A stretch of 64,000 nt of DNA from the NCBI GenBank assembly GCA_028706255.1, contig JAQWBS010000001.1:280563-344562 (forward strand). The letters are read 5' to 3'. The notes under the pieces are model-generated. The model ran no database searches. It saw only the letters and a list, made by a program, of their open reading frames with translations, and was not told where the DNA came from. This stretch comes from Alphaproteobacteria bacterium. Lineage in GTDB: Bacteria; Pseudomonadota; Alphaproteobacteria; RF32; CAG-239. Made by a program: the position numbers and the translations under genes. Positions 35,882 to 44,383 of this stretch are shown here, in pieces; positions within the stretch are counted from its first letter, which is position 1; each line of letters begins with the position of its first letter.

Positions 35882-36568
35882 TTACCAAACTTCTTCAAGT
35901 TTAATTTTTTTCTGTAAAAATGCTTTATGTGCTTCAAGTTCTTCAGCAGAGAGATTAAAATTTCTGGCAACCCTAAAACTTTTACCAGACATATTTTCCA
36001 CAAACTGCGTTTTTGTTCCACTATTTTTATTATCTTGCAACATTGTTGGTTCAACCCCACCAATAAGTTCAAGATAAACTTTTGCTAATAATTCAGAGTC
36101 AATTAAAGCCCCGTGCTTTGTTCTATCAGAAGCATCAATTTCAAAACGACGACAAAGTGCATCAAGGCTTGCTCTTGCTCCAGGAAATTTATTTCTAGCA
36201 ATTTCCAAGGTATCAATTACCCTATCCCATTCCAAAGTTGAACGATTAATTGCTTTAAGTTCATAATTCAAAAAATTAATATCAAAAGCAGCATTATGCG
36301 CAATAAGCTTTGCATCTTCACCAATAAACTCTAAAAATTTATCCGCAACTTCTTCAAAAACTGGATAATCTTTTAAAAATTCATATGAAAGCCCATGAAC
36401 CTTAAAAGCTTCTTCAGGAACTTCTTTGCACGGATTGATATATTGGTGATATTCCCTACCAGTTGGTAAATGATTAATCAGCTCAATTGCTCCAATTTCA
36501 ACTAATCTTTCGCCATCTTCAGGTTTAAAACCTGTTGTTTCCGTATCAAAAACAATTTCTCTAACCAT
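35882..36568 (-). CDS. dnaQ: DNA polymerase III epsilon subunit
   Basis: Proofreading 3'-5' exonuclease of the replicative polymerase. 228 residues. IVFDTETTGFKPEDG is Exo I, HNAAFDINFLNYEL Exo II, and KHGALIDSELLAKVYLEL Exo III with the DEDDh histidine. The C-terminal 50 residues form the linker to the polymerase. It overlaps coaE by eight bases on the same strand; coaE-dnaQ-secB is the conserved arrangement on one side of alphaproteobacterial origins. Confidence 0.96.
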   Translation of the reverse strand: MVREIVFDTETTGFKPEDGERLVEIGAIELINHLPTGREYHQYINPCKEVPEEAFKVHGLSYEFLKDYPVFEEVADKFLEFIGEDAKLIAHNAAFDINFLNYELKAINRSTLEWDRVIDTLEIARNKFPGARASLDALCRRFEIDASDRTKHGALIDSELLAKVYLELIGGVEPTMLQDNKNSGTKTQFVENMSGKSFRVARNFNLSAEELEAHKAFLQKKIKLEEVW

Positions 36569-37148
36569 TATATTCTAACCCATTTATAATATTTATTATT
36601 TCAAGTTTTAATAAATTTGATGTTGTGTTTGTATCAATAACAACATCAGCAAGCTCTTTTTTTGTTTTATTATCAAGTTGAACTGCAACAATTTGTTCAA
36701 AATGTTCTACTGAAACATTATCTCTTTTCATCACGCGTTGTTTTTGAATTTCATAATCAACATCAGCAACAATAATGAAATCACAATATTTTTCCCAACC
36801 CATTTCAAAAAGAAGAGCCACATCAATAAAATAAGTATAATTAGTTTTTGAATGTTTATTAATATAATATTTTAGTGTTTTATCTAGAAAAGGGTGGACT
36901 AAATCTTCAAGTTTTTTAAGTTCTTTTTTATCATTAAAAACAACTTTTCTAAGTTTTCTTTTATTAAATTTTCCATTTTCAACAGATTGCGGAAAATTTT
37001 TCATAATCACTTCAATAAAGTCTTTTTTATTATATAATCTTCTCACCCAACCATCAACGTCATAAACGCTGAAACCAAGCTTATTCACAATTTTAGCAAT
37101 TGTCGTCTTACCGCAACCGATTGAACCTGTGATTGCCACTAATTTCAT
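36561..37148 (-). CDS. coaE: Dephospho-CoA kinase
   Basis: Last step of coenzyme A synthesis. 195 residues. ITGSIGCGKTTIAKIV is the P-loop, VYDVDGWVRRLY the CoA-binding region, FIDVALLFEMGW the conserved PLLFE-type block, and KQRVMKRDNVS the lid. It is the first gene leaving the candidate origin on the minus strand, and its promoter must lie in the origin gap. Confidence 0.94.
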   Translation of the reverse strand: MKLVAITGSIGCGKTTIAKIVNKLGFSVYDVDGWVRRLYNKKDFIEVIMKNFPQSVENGKFNKRKLRKVVFNDKKELKKLEDLVHPFLDKTLKYYINKHSKTNYTYFIDVALLFEMGWEKYCDFIIVADVDYEIQKQRVMKRDNVSVEHFEQIVAVQLDNKTKKELADVVIDTNTTSNLLKLEIINIINGLEYNG

Positions 37149-37612
37149 TTTTTATATACCTTTTTATTAACAGGGGATGTGTATAAATCTGACAACATCT
37201 GGGATATTATAATTTAATACCCATAATATAAAAATTAATATACGCACTTATTAACAAGTTGATAAGTTTTGTTAACCTATTATTAATCTGTTTATTAAAA
37301 TTTTATTAACATTCTAGTAAATTAGAACTTGGAATATTTAACTCAATGAATTTTATTATTTTTTAAAATTTTTGATTCGCTCCTTTTACATTGTTATTAA
37401 CAATCTATTAATCTCTGTATAAAATTGTGAATAAAATTTAATTCACATCAATCACAAGGATCTACCTACTACAACTAACTTTTAAAAATATATATTAGGG
37501 GCTGTTCATTTCATTTGACAGAAACCGATTTAAATTTTATACATAATTCATAAATATAAATCACATCTCTAATTTTTCAAAAAATCATCATTTATAAAAT
37601 TCAAGGTATTTC
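37149..37612. other. Candidate chromosomal replication origin (oriC)
   Basis: A 464-base gap without genes between divergent coaE and rho, extremely AT-rich. Perfect DnaA boxes: TGTGTATAA at 37178-37186 and TGTGAATAA at 37426-37434. One-mismatch boxes: TAATTCACA at 37439 and TTATACATA at 37537. The 9-mer TTATTAACA occurs four times in one orientation (37164, 37248, 37303, 37394) and is one base from TTATTCACA. Three TTAA-N7-TTAA sites overlap it. The flanks (coaE-dnaQ-secB on the left; rho, mnmE, mnmG, rsmG, parAB on the right) are classical alphaproteobacterial origin neighbours. Gene orientation changes from mostly minus to mostly plus here. Confidence 0.72.
37272..37411. promoter_or_regulatory. 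Cluster of three CtrA-type sites (TTAA-N7-TTAA)
   Basis: Perfect matches to the CtrA consensus at 37272-37286, 37295-37309 and 37397-37411; a fourth with one mismatch at 37251-37265. Two of the three share a TTAA with a TTATTAACA repeat. In Caulobacter CtrA binding at such sites represses initiation. AT richness raises the chance rate, so the clustering is the argument rather than any single site. Confidence 0.5.
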
Positions 37613-38866
37613 ATGTATTTAAAAGATTTAAAAGACAAATCTCCTAAAGAGTTACTCACTCAAGCAGAAGAATTAAATATTGAAGAAGCATCTTCAATGC
37701 GTAAACAAGACCTCATTTTTGCAATTTTGAAAAAAGTTGCTTCTGAAGATAATATCATTTATGGCGAAGGGGTAATTGAAGTTTTACAAGACGGATTTGG
37801 ATTCCTACGTTCTTCTGAATCAAATTATCTTGCTAGCCCAGATGATATTTATGTTTCTCCTTCACAAGTTAAAAAATTTGCTTTAAGAACAGGTGACACA
37901 CTTGAAGGTGAGATTAGAGCTCCAAAAGATAATGAACGTTATTTTGCTCTAACTAAAGTTATTAGAATTAATTATGATGATCCTGAAAAATCTAAACTCC
38001 GTGTTAATTTTGATAATTTGACACCGCTTTATCCAAGAGAAAAACTTGATTTTGATATCATAAACGGTGAAAAAGACTACACAACTCGTGTGATTGATTT
38101 AATTGCTCCACAGGGAAAGGGGCAACGTGGATTAATTGTTGCACCACCAAGAACAGGTAAAACAGTAATGCTTCAAAGTATTGCGCATGCGATTGCAGAA
38201 AAAAATCCTGAAATTTATTTGATGGTTCTGTTGATTGATGAACGTCCTGAAGAAGTTACAGATATGATTCGCTCTGTTAGAGGTGAGGTTATCTCTTCAA
38301 CGTTTGATGAACCAGCAAGCCGTCACGTTCAAGTGGCAGAAATGGTTATTGAAAAAGCGAAGCGATTAGTGGAAATGAAAAAAGATGTCGTTATTCTTCT
38401 AGATTCAATTACACGTCTAGGAAGAGCTTATAACACTGTCATTCCATCATCAGGTAAGGTTCTAACTGGTGGGGTTGATGCAAACGCTCTACAACGTCCT
38501 AAACGCATTCTAGGGGCTGCTAGAAACATTGAAGAAGGTGGTTCTTTAACAATTATTGCCACAGCTTTGATTGATACAGGTTCAAGAATGGATGAAGTTA
38601 TTTTTGAAGAATTTAAGGGAACAGGTAACTCAGAAATCATTTTGGATAGAAAACTCACAGATAAAAGAATTTTCCCAACGATTGATATTACGCGTTCAGG
38701 AACCAGAAAAGAAGAGCTTTTGGTTGATAAAGCAACACTTTCTAAAATGTGGGTTCTTCGTCGTGTCTTGATGCAAATGGGTGTAACAGACGGCATGGAA
38801 TTCTTGCTTGATAAGATTTCACATTCAAAAGATAATGATGATTTCTTTACGACAATGAATAGTTAA
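37613..38866 (+). CDS. rho: Transcription termination factor Rho
   Basis: Hexameric RNA helicase that ends untranslated transcripts. 417 residues. The Rho N-terminal and cold-shock RNA-binding domains cover about residues 1-125 ([15 protein letters not shown]). The ATPase has Walker [13 protein letters not shown], Walker [17 protein letters not shown], the Q-loop region [12 protein letters not shown] and the R-loop around [21 protein letters not shown]. It is the first gene on the plus side of the candidate origin and ends at a strong intrinsic terminator. Confidence 0.97.
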   Translation: MYLKDLKDKSPKELLTQAEELNIEEASSMRKQDLIFAILKKVASEDNIIYGEGVIEVLQDGFGFLRSSESNYLASPDDIYVSPSQVKKFALRTGDTLEGEIRAPKDNERYFALTKVIRINYDDPEKSKLRVNFDNLTPLYPREKLDFDIINGEKDYTTRVIDLIAPQGKGQRGLIVAPPRTGKTVMLQSIAHAIAEKNPEIYLMVLLIDERPEEVTDMIRSVRGEVISSTFDEPASRHVQVAEMVIEKAKRLVEMKKDVVILLDSITRLGRAYNTVIPSSGKVLTGGVDANALQRPKRILGAARNIEEGGSLTIIATALIDTGSRMDEVIFEEFKGTGNSEIILDRKLTDKRIFPTIDITRSGTRKEELLVDKATLSKMWVLRRVLMQMGVTDGMEFLLDKISHSKDNDDFFTTMNS

Positions 38867-38871
38867 AAAGG

Positions 38872-38900
38872 TGGCTTCTCTAAAGAGAAGCCATTTTTTT
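38872..38900 (+). terminator. Terminator after rho
   Basis: Perfect stem TGGCTTCTCT / AGAGAAGCCA with AA loop, followed by seven T. Confidence 0.9.
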
Positions 38901-38962
38901 ATTGACAAACCCTCTAATTTAGCCAATTATATTCAAAGTTATTTATTTTTTTAAGGTCACAA

Positions 38963-39076
38963 ATGAAAAAAGAAACATCTACATCTTTTTTTATTCAATC
39001 AGAAAAAACTTTTTCTGAGTCATTTGTGCATTTCAATCAAAATTCTCTACTTCTACTCTTTCTTACCAACCTCTAG
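38963..39076 (+). CDS. Candidate leucine-rich leader peptide
   Basis: A 37-codon frame with AAGG seven bases before its ATG. The last residues read NSLLLLFLTNL: four consecutive Leu codons (CTA CTT CTA CTC), then Phe, Leu and a terminal Leu before TAG. Such runs at the end of a short frame, followed within about 30 bases by a hairpin with a T-run, are the hallmark of ribosome-mediated attenuation for a leucine-responsive operon. It is the only frame in the 306-base rho-GNAT gap. Confidence 0.45.
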   Translation: MKKETSTSFFIQSEKTFSESFVHFNQNSLLLLFLTNL

Positions 39077-39106
39077 GCGTTTTCATCAGAGTTATTAAGG
39101 CTTGGG

Positions 39107-39139
39107 CGCTTGGAGGAAATCTTAAACAAGCGTTTTTTT
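39107..39139 (+). terminator. Attenuator-type terminator upstream of GNAT gene
   Basis: Stem CGCTTG / CAAGCG with a 14-base loop and seven T, ending 33 bases before the GNAT start. Upstream, AACCTCT over the leader stop can pair with AGAGTT, and GGCTTG at about 39099-39104 could compete for CAAGC, so mutually exclusive folds are possible. Confidence 0.5.
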
Positions 39140-39172
39140 GTATGAAAATTTAGTAAGAAAGAGAAAGATAAA

Positions 39173-39919
39173 ATGAATAAGAATATCCAAATCAGAGAAG
39201 CAAATTTTACTGATGTTAAACAAATTGCAGCTGTTCACAGTGTTTCAGCTTATAAGGCTTATGATCATATTATGTCGAAAGAAATTTTGGAAGGATTTTG
39301 GAATCCTGAAACTTTGGAACAAGATTGGCATAATTACATTTCTCAAACCAAGAAAGATAAAGATTATACAGCTTACGTTGCTGTTGAAAACGATCAAGTA
39401 ATAGGTGTTTTAAGAGCGAATAGTGCAAATGCTCACGATAAAGAAATTTTTGACGACATTGGTCAAAAAGATATGTCGGATTATGTGCATTTTAAAACGA
39501 TTTACATTCATCCAGATCATCAAGGCAGAGGAATTGGAAAAGATTTTATTTCTCATGCCGCAATGGACGCTTTGAAAAATGGCAAGAAAAAATTAATGAC
39601 CATTACCACAGATAAATATGAAGATTCCCCTAGGTTTTTTAAGAGTTTTGGAGCGTCTTTTGCTGGTCGCCATGATGTTGATATGAAAGAACACTATGAC
39701 ACCACCACATCAGACGCTAAAGACTCAAAATTAGTGACAAATGTTTGGGTAATGGATGCAAAAGAAGTTTTATTTATTTCTCATGAAAAAGATAGAAAAC
39801 AAGCTGAACAAAAAAATAGTAAAATAATAAGTATCATTAATAATAAAAATTCATATAATTATGCTAAGCATAAACCAGTGATTGTTCGTCCAATATTTGC
39901 TAAAGCAGTAGGGAGATAA
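39173..39919 (+). CDS. GNAT-family N-acetyltransferase
   Basis: 248 residues. The GNAT core covers about residues 5-170: IREANFTDVKQIAAVH, VAVENDQVIGVLRAN, and VHFKTIYIHPDHQGRGIGKDF, which contains the acetyl-CoA loop QGRGIG. The remaining 75 residues are a polar extension. Acceptor unknown. It is two bases from the M20 peptidase gene and lies behind a leucine-rich leader, so a role in amino-acid or peptide acetylation/deacetylation is a reasonable but unproven idea. Confidence 0.82.
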   Translation: MNKNIQIREANFTDVKQIAAVHSVSAYKAYDHIMSKEILEGFWNPETLEQDWHNYISQTKKDKDYTAYVAVENDQVIGVLRANSANAHDKEIFDDIGQKDMSDYVHFKTIYIHPDHQGRGIGKDFISHAAMDALKNGKKKLMTITTDKYEDSPRFFKSFGASFAGRHDVDMKEHYDTTTSDAKDSKLVTNVWVMDAKEVLFISHEKDRKQAEQKNSKIISIINNKNSYNYAKHKPVIVRPIFAKAVGR

Positions 39920-39921
39920 AA

Positions 39922-41052
39922 ATGTCTGAATCATTATATGTTTTAGAAAAACTCATTTCTTTTGATACAACAATTTCAAAAAATACATTACAAGCTGTTG
40001 AATTTGTTAAAGAATATTTAGAATTAAAAAAGGTTAAAACACATATAGTCTATAATGAGGAAAGAACCAGAGCAAGTTTGCTTGCCACTATTGGTGATGA
40101 AAGCAAAGCAGGGATTGTTCTTTCAGGACATTTAGACACTGTTGCTTCGATAAAAGAAGAATGGGACACAGACCCACATCAACTCACTGAAAAAGGAACA
40201 AAGCTTTTTGGACGTGGAACAAGTGATATGAAAGGCGGAATTGCTTGTGCTTTAGGAAATGTAGATGCTCTAAAAGCGAGTGGAAAAACTTTTCATTTTT
40301 CTTTAACGCATGATGAAGAAGGTATTTTTTCAGCCATTAAACAACTAAATAAAACAAATTTTGATGGATTCTTTAAGCATAAACCTGTTGGCTGCATGGT
40401 GATGGAACCGACGCTTTTGAAACCTATTTATGGGCATAAGGGAACATATTTAGGAAAAATTAAAATTGTTGGTAAAGAAAGTCATTCAGCATATCCTCAT
40501 CTTGGGGTTGATGCTTTGGGATACATGGTTAAAATTTATAATCAAATTAATAAAATTATGACTGAATTTGGTAAAAATTCAGCAACTGATGAAATTTATA
40601 GCCCCAACAAAACGAATTTGAATATATGCACTTTTAATTCAGGAGATGCGATTAATAAAATTTCAGGGTTTGCGGAACTCTCATTTTGCATGCGTTATCT
40701 ACCGCAAGACGAGATAAAGATTATCTTGAAAAAAATTATGAATTTCTGTGAAGAAATTGAACAAGAGATGAAACAACAAGATGAAAACTGTTCCGTTATA
40801 TTTACTGAAATCCTAGATGTTAAAGGGTTTGAGAGCGATTTAGATTCTGATTTTGTAAAGAATTTTGATGAACCAACAAAAGTGAGTTATGCCACTGAAG
40901 CAGGATATTTTCAAGAGCTTGGCATTAACACAATTGTTTTTGGCCCTGGAAGTATTGAACAGGCTCACATAAAAAATGAATTTATTGAAAAAGCTCAGCT
41001 TGAAGCGTTTGATAAATTTATTCAAGAAAAATTATGTTCATTTGAGGTTTAG
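39922..41052 (+). CDS. M20-family metallopeptidase/deacylase (ArgE/DapE-like)
   Basis: 376 residues. VLSGHLDTV holds the first metal His and the catalytic Asp, GRGTSDMKGGIACAL the bridging Asp, THDEEGIFS the catalytic Glu pair, and VVFGPG/IEQAHIKNEF the C-terminal metal His. The dimerisation lid lies at about 175-290. This family hydrolyses N-acyl amino acids or small peptides; ArgE-like and DapE-like members cannot be separated by eye. Translated with the GNAT gene two bases upstream and closed by a terminator. Confidence 0.87.
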   Translation: MSESLYVLEKLISFDTTISKNTLQAVEFVKEYLELKKVKTHIVYNEERTRASLLATIGDESKAGIVLSGHLDTVASIKEEWDTDPHQLTEKGTKLFGRGTSDMKGGIACALGNVDALKASGKTFHFSLTHDEEGIFSAIKQLNKTNFDGFFKHKPVGCMVMEPTLLKPIYGHKGTYLGKIKIVGKESHSAYPHLGVDALGYMVKIYNQINKIMTEFGKNSATDEIYSPNKTNLNICTFNSGDAINKISGFAELSFCMRYLPQDEIKIILKKIMNFCEEIEQEMKQQDENCSVIFTEILDVKGFESDLDSDFVKNFDEPTKVSYATEAGYFQELGINTIVFGPGSIEQAHIKNEFIEKAQLEAFDKFIQEKLCSFEV

Positions 41053-41082
41053 AAAAAGGAGCTAAAAAGCTCCTTTTTTATT
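41053..41082. terminator. Bidirectional terminator after M20 gene
   Basis: Stem AAAAAGGAGCT / AGCTCCTTTTT with AAAA loop, between the convergent M20 and HAD genes. Confidence 0.85.
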
Positions 41083-41734
41083 AGTAAATATACTTTTTTA
41101 ATTCCTTAACATTATTAGCGAATTTTGTTACACCAATTTCTTTAAGTTTTTTCAAATAATTATCTCTATCAATATGTTGATGTTCGGTAAAAGCAATAAT
41201 ATCCATTTTTGCAGCTTTTGCAGCAATAGCGCCAGCAATTGAATCTTCAACAACGACACAGTCTTCTGGTTTATATCCCATTTTTTCAGCAGCATATAAG
41301 AAAATATCTGGTTCTGGCTTGCCTCTTTTTACCATTTCTGCTGTAAACACAATTTCATTTGGTAAATATTTTCTAATATTTAAGACATCAATTTTTTTTG
41401 CTGTTTTTAAAGTTGGTCCACCCGTGCCAATACATTTTATAAGGTTTTCATCTTTGAGAATATCAATAATGTCTTTTGTGATTTCAATTTCTTTAATGAG
41501 AGAAGTTTCCCCTTCGATAATTTTTGCATAATCACTTTCTGTAACATTTATTCCAAAATTTTTTAATCTTTCAATTTTTGTGACAGGGCTAACACCTGCA
41601 AAATTTTTATATGCTTCTTCAAACGACCAATTTAAATTTGAGTTTTCATTCACAAATTTATGCCAAACACTCACCCATAATTTTTCAGTATCGGCAATGA
41701 CACCGTCAAAATCAAAAATAACTAGTTTTTTCAT
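41081..41734 (-). CDS. HAD-superfamily phosphatase/phosphomutase-like
   Basis: 217 residues from the ATG at 41734 (AGGA five bases upstream). LVIFDFDGVIADTEKLW is motif I, KCIGTGGPTLKTAKK motif II, and DCVVVEDSIAGAIAAKAAKMD motif IV. RGKPEPDIFLYAAEKMG is typical of the beta-phosphoglucomutase/sugar-phosphatase branch. The start at 41761 adds nine unconserved residues. No operon partner; substrate unknown. Confidence 0.85.
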   Translation of the reverse strand: MKKLVIFDFDGVIADTEKLWVSVWHKFVNENSNLNWSFEEAYKNFAGVSPVTKIERLKNFGINVTESDYAKIIEGETSLIKEIEITKDIIDILKDENLIKCIGTGGPTLKTAKKIDVLNIRKYLPNEIVFTAEMVKRGKPEPDIFLYAAEKMGYKPEDCVVVEDSIAGAIAAKAAKMDIIAFTEHQHIDRDNYLKKLKEIGVTKFANNVKELKKYIY

Positions 41735-41850
41735 GAAATATCCTTTAAAAATCGAGTCCATATAATGAGTATAGAAGGGATGTTTTAACTTTTTATTAAG
41801 TTTCTATCATCAAGCAAGCTCAAAACGCCACAGAGTCAAAAAAACAGCCT

Positions 41851-42420
41851 TTATTTAAGTCTATAAAAATAAATGCTATTTGATAGCCATTCTTTATCGA
41901 ACTTGACTTCTTCAACAATTTCCATTGTTTCAAAATGTGACCCATTTGCGATGACGATGCTGTCTTTTTTCATTTCGGATAAAATTTTCTCTGAAAGGGG
42001 TTTTTTAAAATTTTCAACAATGAAGCAATAGAGAATATCAACTTCTTTAAAATTAGATTTAAACATGTCGCCATGAATGAGTTCAATATTTTTCAAATTT
42101 CCAGATTTTAATTTTGAAATAAAATATGGATAAAAAGTCCATTCAATGCCGACAAATTTATGTTGAGGAAATTTTTTAGCCAAAGGAATGATAATTGTTC
42201 CTGTTCCACTTCCTGCATCCAGAAAAGTGATTTGCTTTTCCGATTTTTTTAAAATCTCAGAAATTTTATCTAAGATGATTTTTTTTCTTTTGCCAATTGT
42301 TGGTGCAAAAGGCGGATATTTGCCAAATTTGCTTGAGAAAAGTGCATGATAAATATATATGTTAAAAAGGATTAACAAAATTAAAGTTATCGTATATATA
42401 CTATAAATAATGAATTCCAT
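41851..42420 (-). CDS. Membrane-anchored class I SAM methyltransferase
   Basis: 189 residues. An N-terminal membrane helix (IIYSIYTITLILLILFNIYI) precedes a Rossmann-type methyltransferase core: ITFLDAGSGTGTIIIPLA is motif I, FVGIEWTFYPYF motif II, and VDILYCFIVENF motif IV. The family resembles small methyltransferases annotated only as SAM-dependent; substrate unknown. It is transcribed divergently from mnmE. Confidence 0.78.
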   Translation of the reverse strand: MEFIIYSIYTITLILLILFNIYIYHALFSSKFGKYPPFAPTIGKRKKIILDKISEILKKSEKQITFLDAGSGTGTIIIPLAKKFPQHKFVGIEWTFYPYFISKLKSGNLKNIELIHGDMFKSNFKEVDILYCFIVENFKKPLSEKILSEMKKDSIVIANGSHFETMEIVEEVKFDKEWLSNSIYFYRLK

Positions 42421-42494
42421 GATAGTCTTCCAAAAATTAAAATCAGTTTTGTATTCTATCTTGGGAGTGATTTATTTTTTCTTAAGAGGAATTG

Positions 42495-43838
42495 ATGACA
42501 AATAAAACAATTTATGCACTTTCAACAGTGAATGGAAAATCTGGGGTTGCTATTATCAGAGTTTCAGGAGCTGAAGCTTTGGCTGTTGTTAAAAAAATGA
42601 CTGAGCTTGATGTTTTCAGCCTTAAATCTCGTTATGCTTATTTTACAGATTTAAAAGACATTGTTTCACGTGGAACGTTAGATAAGTGTTTATTGTTATA
42701 TTTTAAAGCACCCAATTCTTTTACTGGTGAAGACATTGTTGAGCTTCATCTTCATGGCTCAAAAGCTGTCATTTCAAGTGTGATTAAAAACTTGTCTTCT
42801 CTTGAAAATTTCAGAATGGCGGAAGCTGGCGAATTTTCAAAGCGTGCTTTTTACAATAATAAAATGGATTTAACGGAAGCAGAAGGGTTAGCGGACTTGA
42901 TTGATGCTGAAACTTCTGAACAGCAAAAGTTTGCCATTCGTCAAATGGAAGGAAGCTTGAGCAATCTTTATGAAACTTGGCGTGAAGCTTTAATTAAAAT
43001 TTTGGCACATCTCGAGGCTTATATTGATTTTCCTGATGAAGAAATTCCTGATGATGTGGTTGAAAAACTTTTGAACAATGTATTTAAACTTCAAAATGAG
43101 ATTAAACAACATCTTGAAAGTGATAATATTGGTGAAAGGCTGCGTGAAGGTTTCAGAGTGGTTATTGTTGGCGCACCAAATGCAGGAAAGTCAAGTTTAC
43201 TAAATAATATTGCAAAGCGAGAAGTTGCAATTGTTTCAAACATTGCTGGAACAACCAGAGATGCTATCGATATTCATTTAGATTTAAAAGGATATCCAGT
43301 TGTTTTCACAGACACTGCTGGGTTAAGAGAAACAATCGAAGAAATTGAACAAAAAGGCATTGAAATTGCGAAGTCTAAAGTGAGCTCTGCCGACCTTGTA
43401 ATTTGTTTATTTGATGGTGAAAAAGAAAACATCTCCATTTTTGACAGCATTAAAGAATTGTTTAAAAACAAGCCGATAGTCGTTGCAAATAAATGTGATA
43501 AACTAATTTCTGAACAATGTTCACAGCTTGAAAATCAAGGGTGTTTACCAATTTGTGCAAAAACGGGTGAGGGGGTTGAAGTCTTATTAAATAAAATTTA
43601 TGAAGAAATTGAACAGCGTTTCACATCTAACTCAAGCGTGCTGATTACAAGAGCAAGATACCGTGAATATCTAAGTGATGTTTTAGAAAATTTAGAGCTA
43701 TTTAATCTTGATAAGGAAATTGAACTTTCTGCCGAAGACATTCGTTTGGCAGCACGTTCTTTAGGAAAAATTACAGGAAGAATAGAGGTTGATGATATCT
43801 TAGATAAAATTTTTGGCGATTTTTGTATAGGAAAGTAG
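42495..43838 (+). CDS. mnmE: tRNA modification GTPase MnmE
   Basis: Works with MnmG to install the 5-(carboxymethyl)aminomethyl group on wobble U34. 447 residues. The N-terminal folate domain (IYALSTVNGKSGVAIIRVSG) is followed by helical and G domains: GAPNAGKSSLLN (G1), DTAGLRE (G3) and NKCD (G4). The C-terminus is FCIGK with the essential cysteine. ATG at 42495 follows AGAGGA; a TTG three bases earlier is too close to that site. A parS-like site lies inside at 42662. mnmG follows after an intervening ACP-like gene. Confidence 0.97.
   Translation: MTNKTIYALSTVNGKSGVAIIRVSGAEALAVVKKMTELDVFSLKSRYAYFTDLKDIVSRGTLDKCLLLYFKAPNSFTGEDIVELHLHGSKAVISSVIKNLSSLENFRMAEAGEFSKRAFYNNKMDLTEAEGLADLIDAETSEQQKFAIRQMEGSLSNLYETWREALIKILAHLEAYIDFPDEEIPDDVVEKLLNNVFKLQNEIKQHLESDNIGERLREGFRVVIVGAPNAGKSSLLNNIAKREVAIVSNIAGTTRDAIDIHLDLKGYPVVFTDTAGLRETIEEIEQKGIEIAKSKVSSADLVICLFDGEKENISIFDSIKELFKNKPIVVANKCDKLISEQCSQLENQGCLPICAKTGEGVEVLLNKIYEEIEQRFTSNSSVLITRARYREYLSDVLENLELFNLDKEIELSAEDIRLAARSLGKITGRIEVDDILDKIFGDFCIGK
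42662..42677. other. parS: parS-like ParB site (15/16) in mnmE
   Basis: Differs from the palindromic consensus only at the last base and carries the G variant in the right arm. Encodes VSRGT in MnmE. Confidence 0.7.
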
Positions 43839-43923
43839 TTGCTTTAATTTTTTTATCTGCTATCTTCTCTACTTCGTTATAATTATTTACTTTATTTTTA
43901 TTTATAAACTAAAATTTATCAAA

Positions 43924-44256
43924 ATGGAAAAATTAGATTCCCTTGTAAAGAATTTTAAAAATGCTTCAGATGATTCTGAAAAAAAAGAACTTCTATTGCA
44001 AATTTTTAGGCAAAATACTCTTCAATCTATGAGTTGGATTTCAGACCAAAGAGAACTTGAGAGAATACAAAATCTCGGACGAGAAACCAACCTTAAAGAC
44101 GATCTAGGTCTGGATAGTCTCGACTACGTTGAATTAATGATGCTCTGTGAAAAAAGCCTTGGGGTTAGCATTGACGATAGCGATGTTATTATGAGTATGG
44201 ATGTTGTCGGTGAGATTATTGACAGGCTTTATGTTCTTGTAGAGGAACAAGCTTAA
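43924..44256 (+). CDS. Acyl carrier protein-like protein with N-terminal extension
   Basis: 110 residues. The C-terminal 60 residues are an ACP four-helix fold with DDLGLDSLDYVELMM, where Ser65 would carry phosphopantetheine, followed by LCEKSLGVSIDDSDV. The first 45 residues form a helical extension not found in the roughly 78-residue housekeeping AcpP, so this is a specialised carrier or one adapted to another partner. It sits between mnmE and mnmG, which are otherwise close, and ends at a terminator. Confidence 0.8.
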   Translation: MEKLDSLVKNFKNASDDSEKKELLLQIFRQNTLQSMSWISDQRELERIQNLGRETNLKDDLGLDSLDYVELMMLCEKSLGVSIDDSDVIMSMDVVGEIIDRLYVLVEEQA

Positions 44257-44271
44257 AAAAACTTTATTTGC

Positions 44272-44308
44272 GCCCTTAATTTTGAAAAAGATTAAGGGCT
44301 CTTTTTTG
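44272..44308 (+). terminator. Terminator after ACP-like gene
   Basis: Stem GCCCTTAAT / ATTAAGGGC with a 10-base loop, then TCTTTTTT. Confidence 0.85.
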
Positions 44309-44383
44309 GTTTAAAATATTGCAAAAATATCATTTTTAATGTAAAACCCAAGTAAACAATTTATATTAAGAAAGATTCTCATA

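Noticed and set aside
37149..37612. Small genes or a tRNA in the coaE-rho gap
   Set aside because: No frame longer than a few codons with a ribosome site and no cloverleaf were found; the content is DnaA- and CtrA-type sites.
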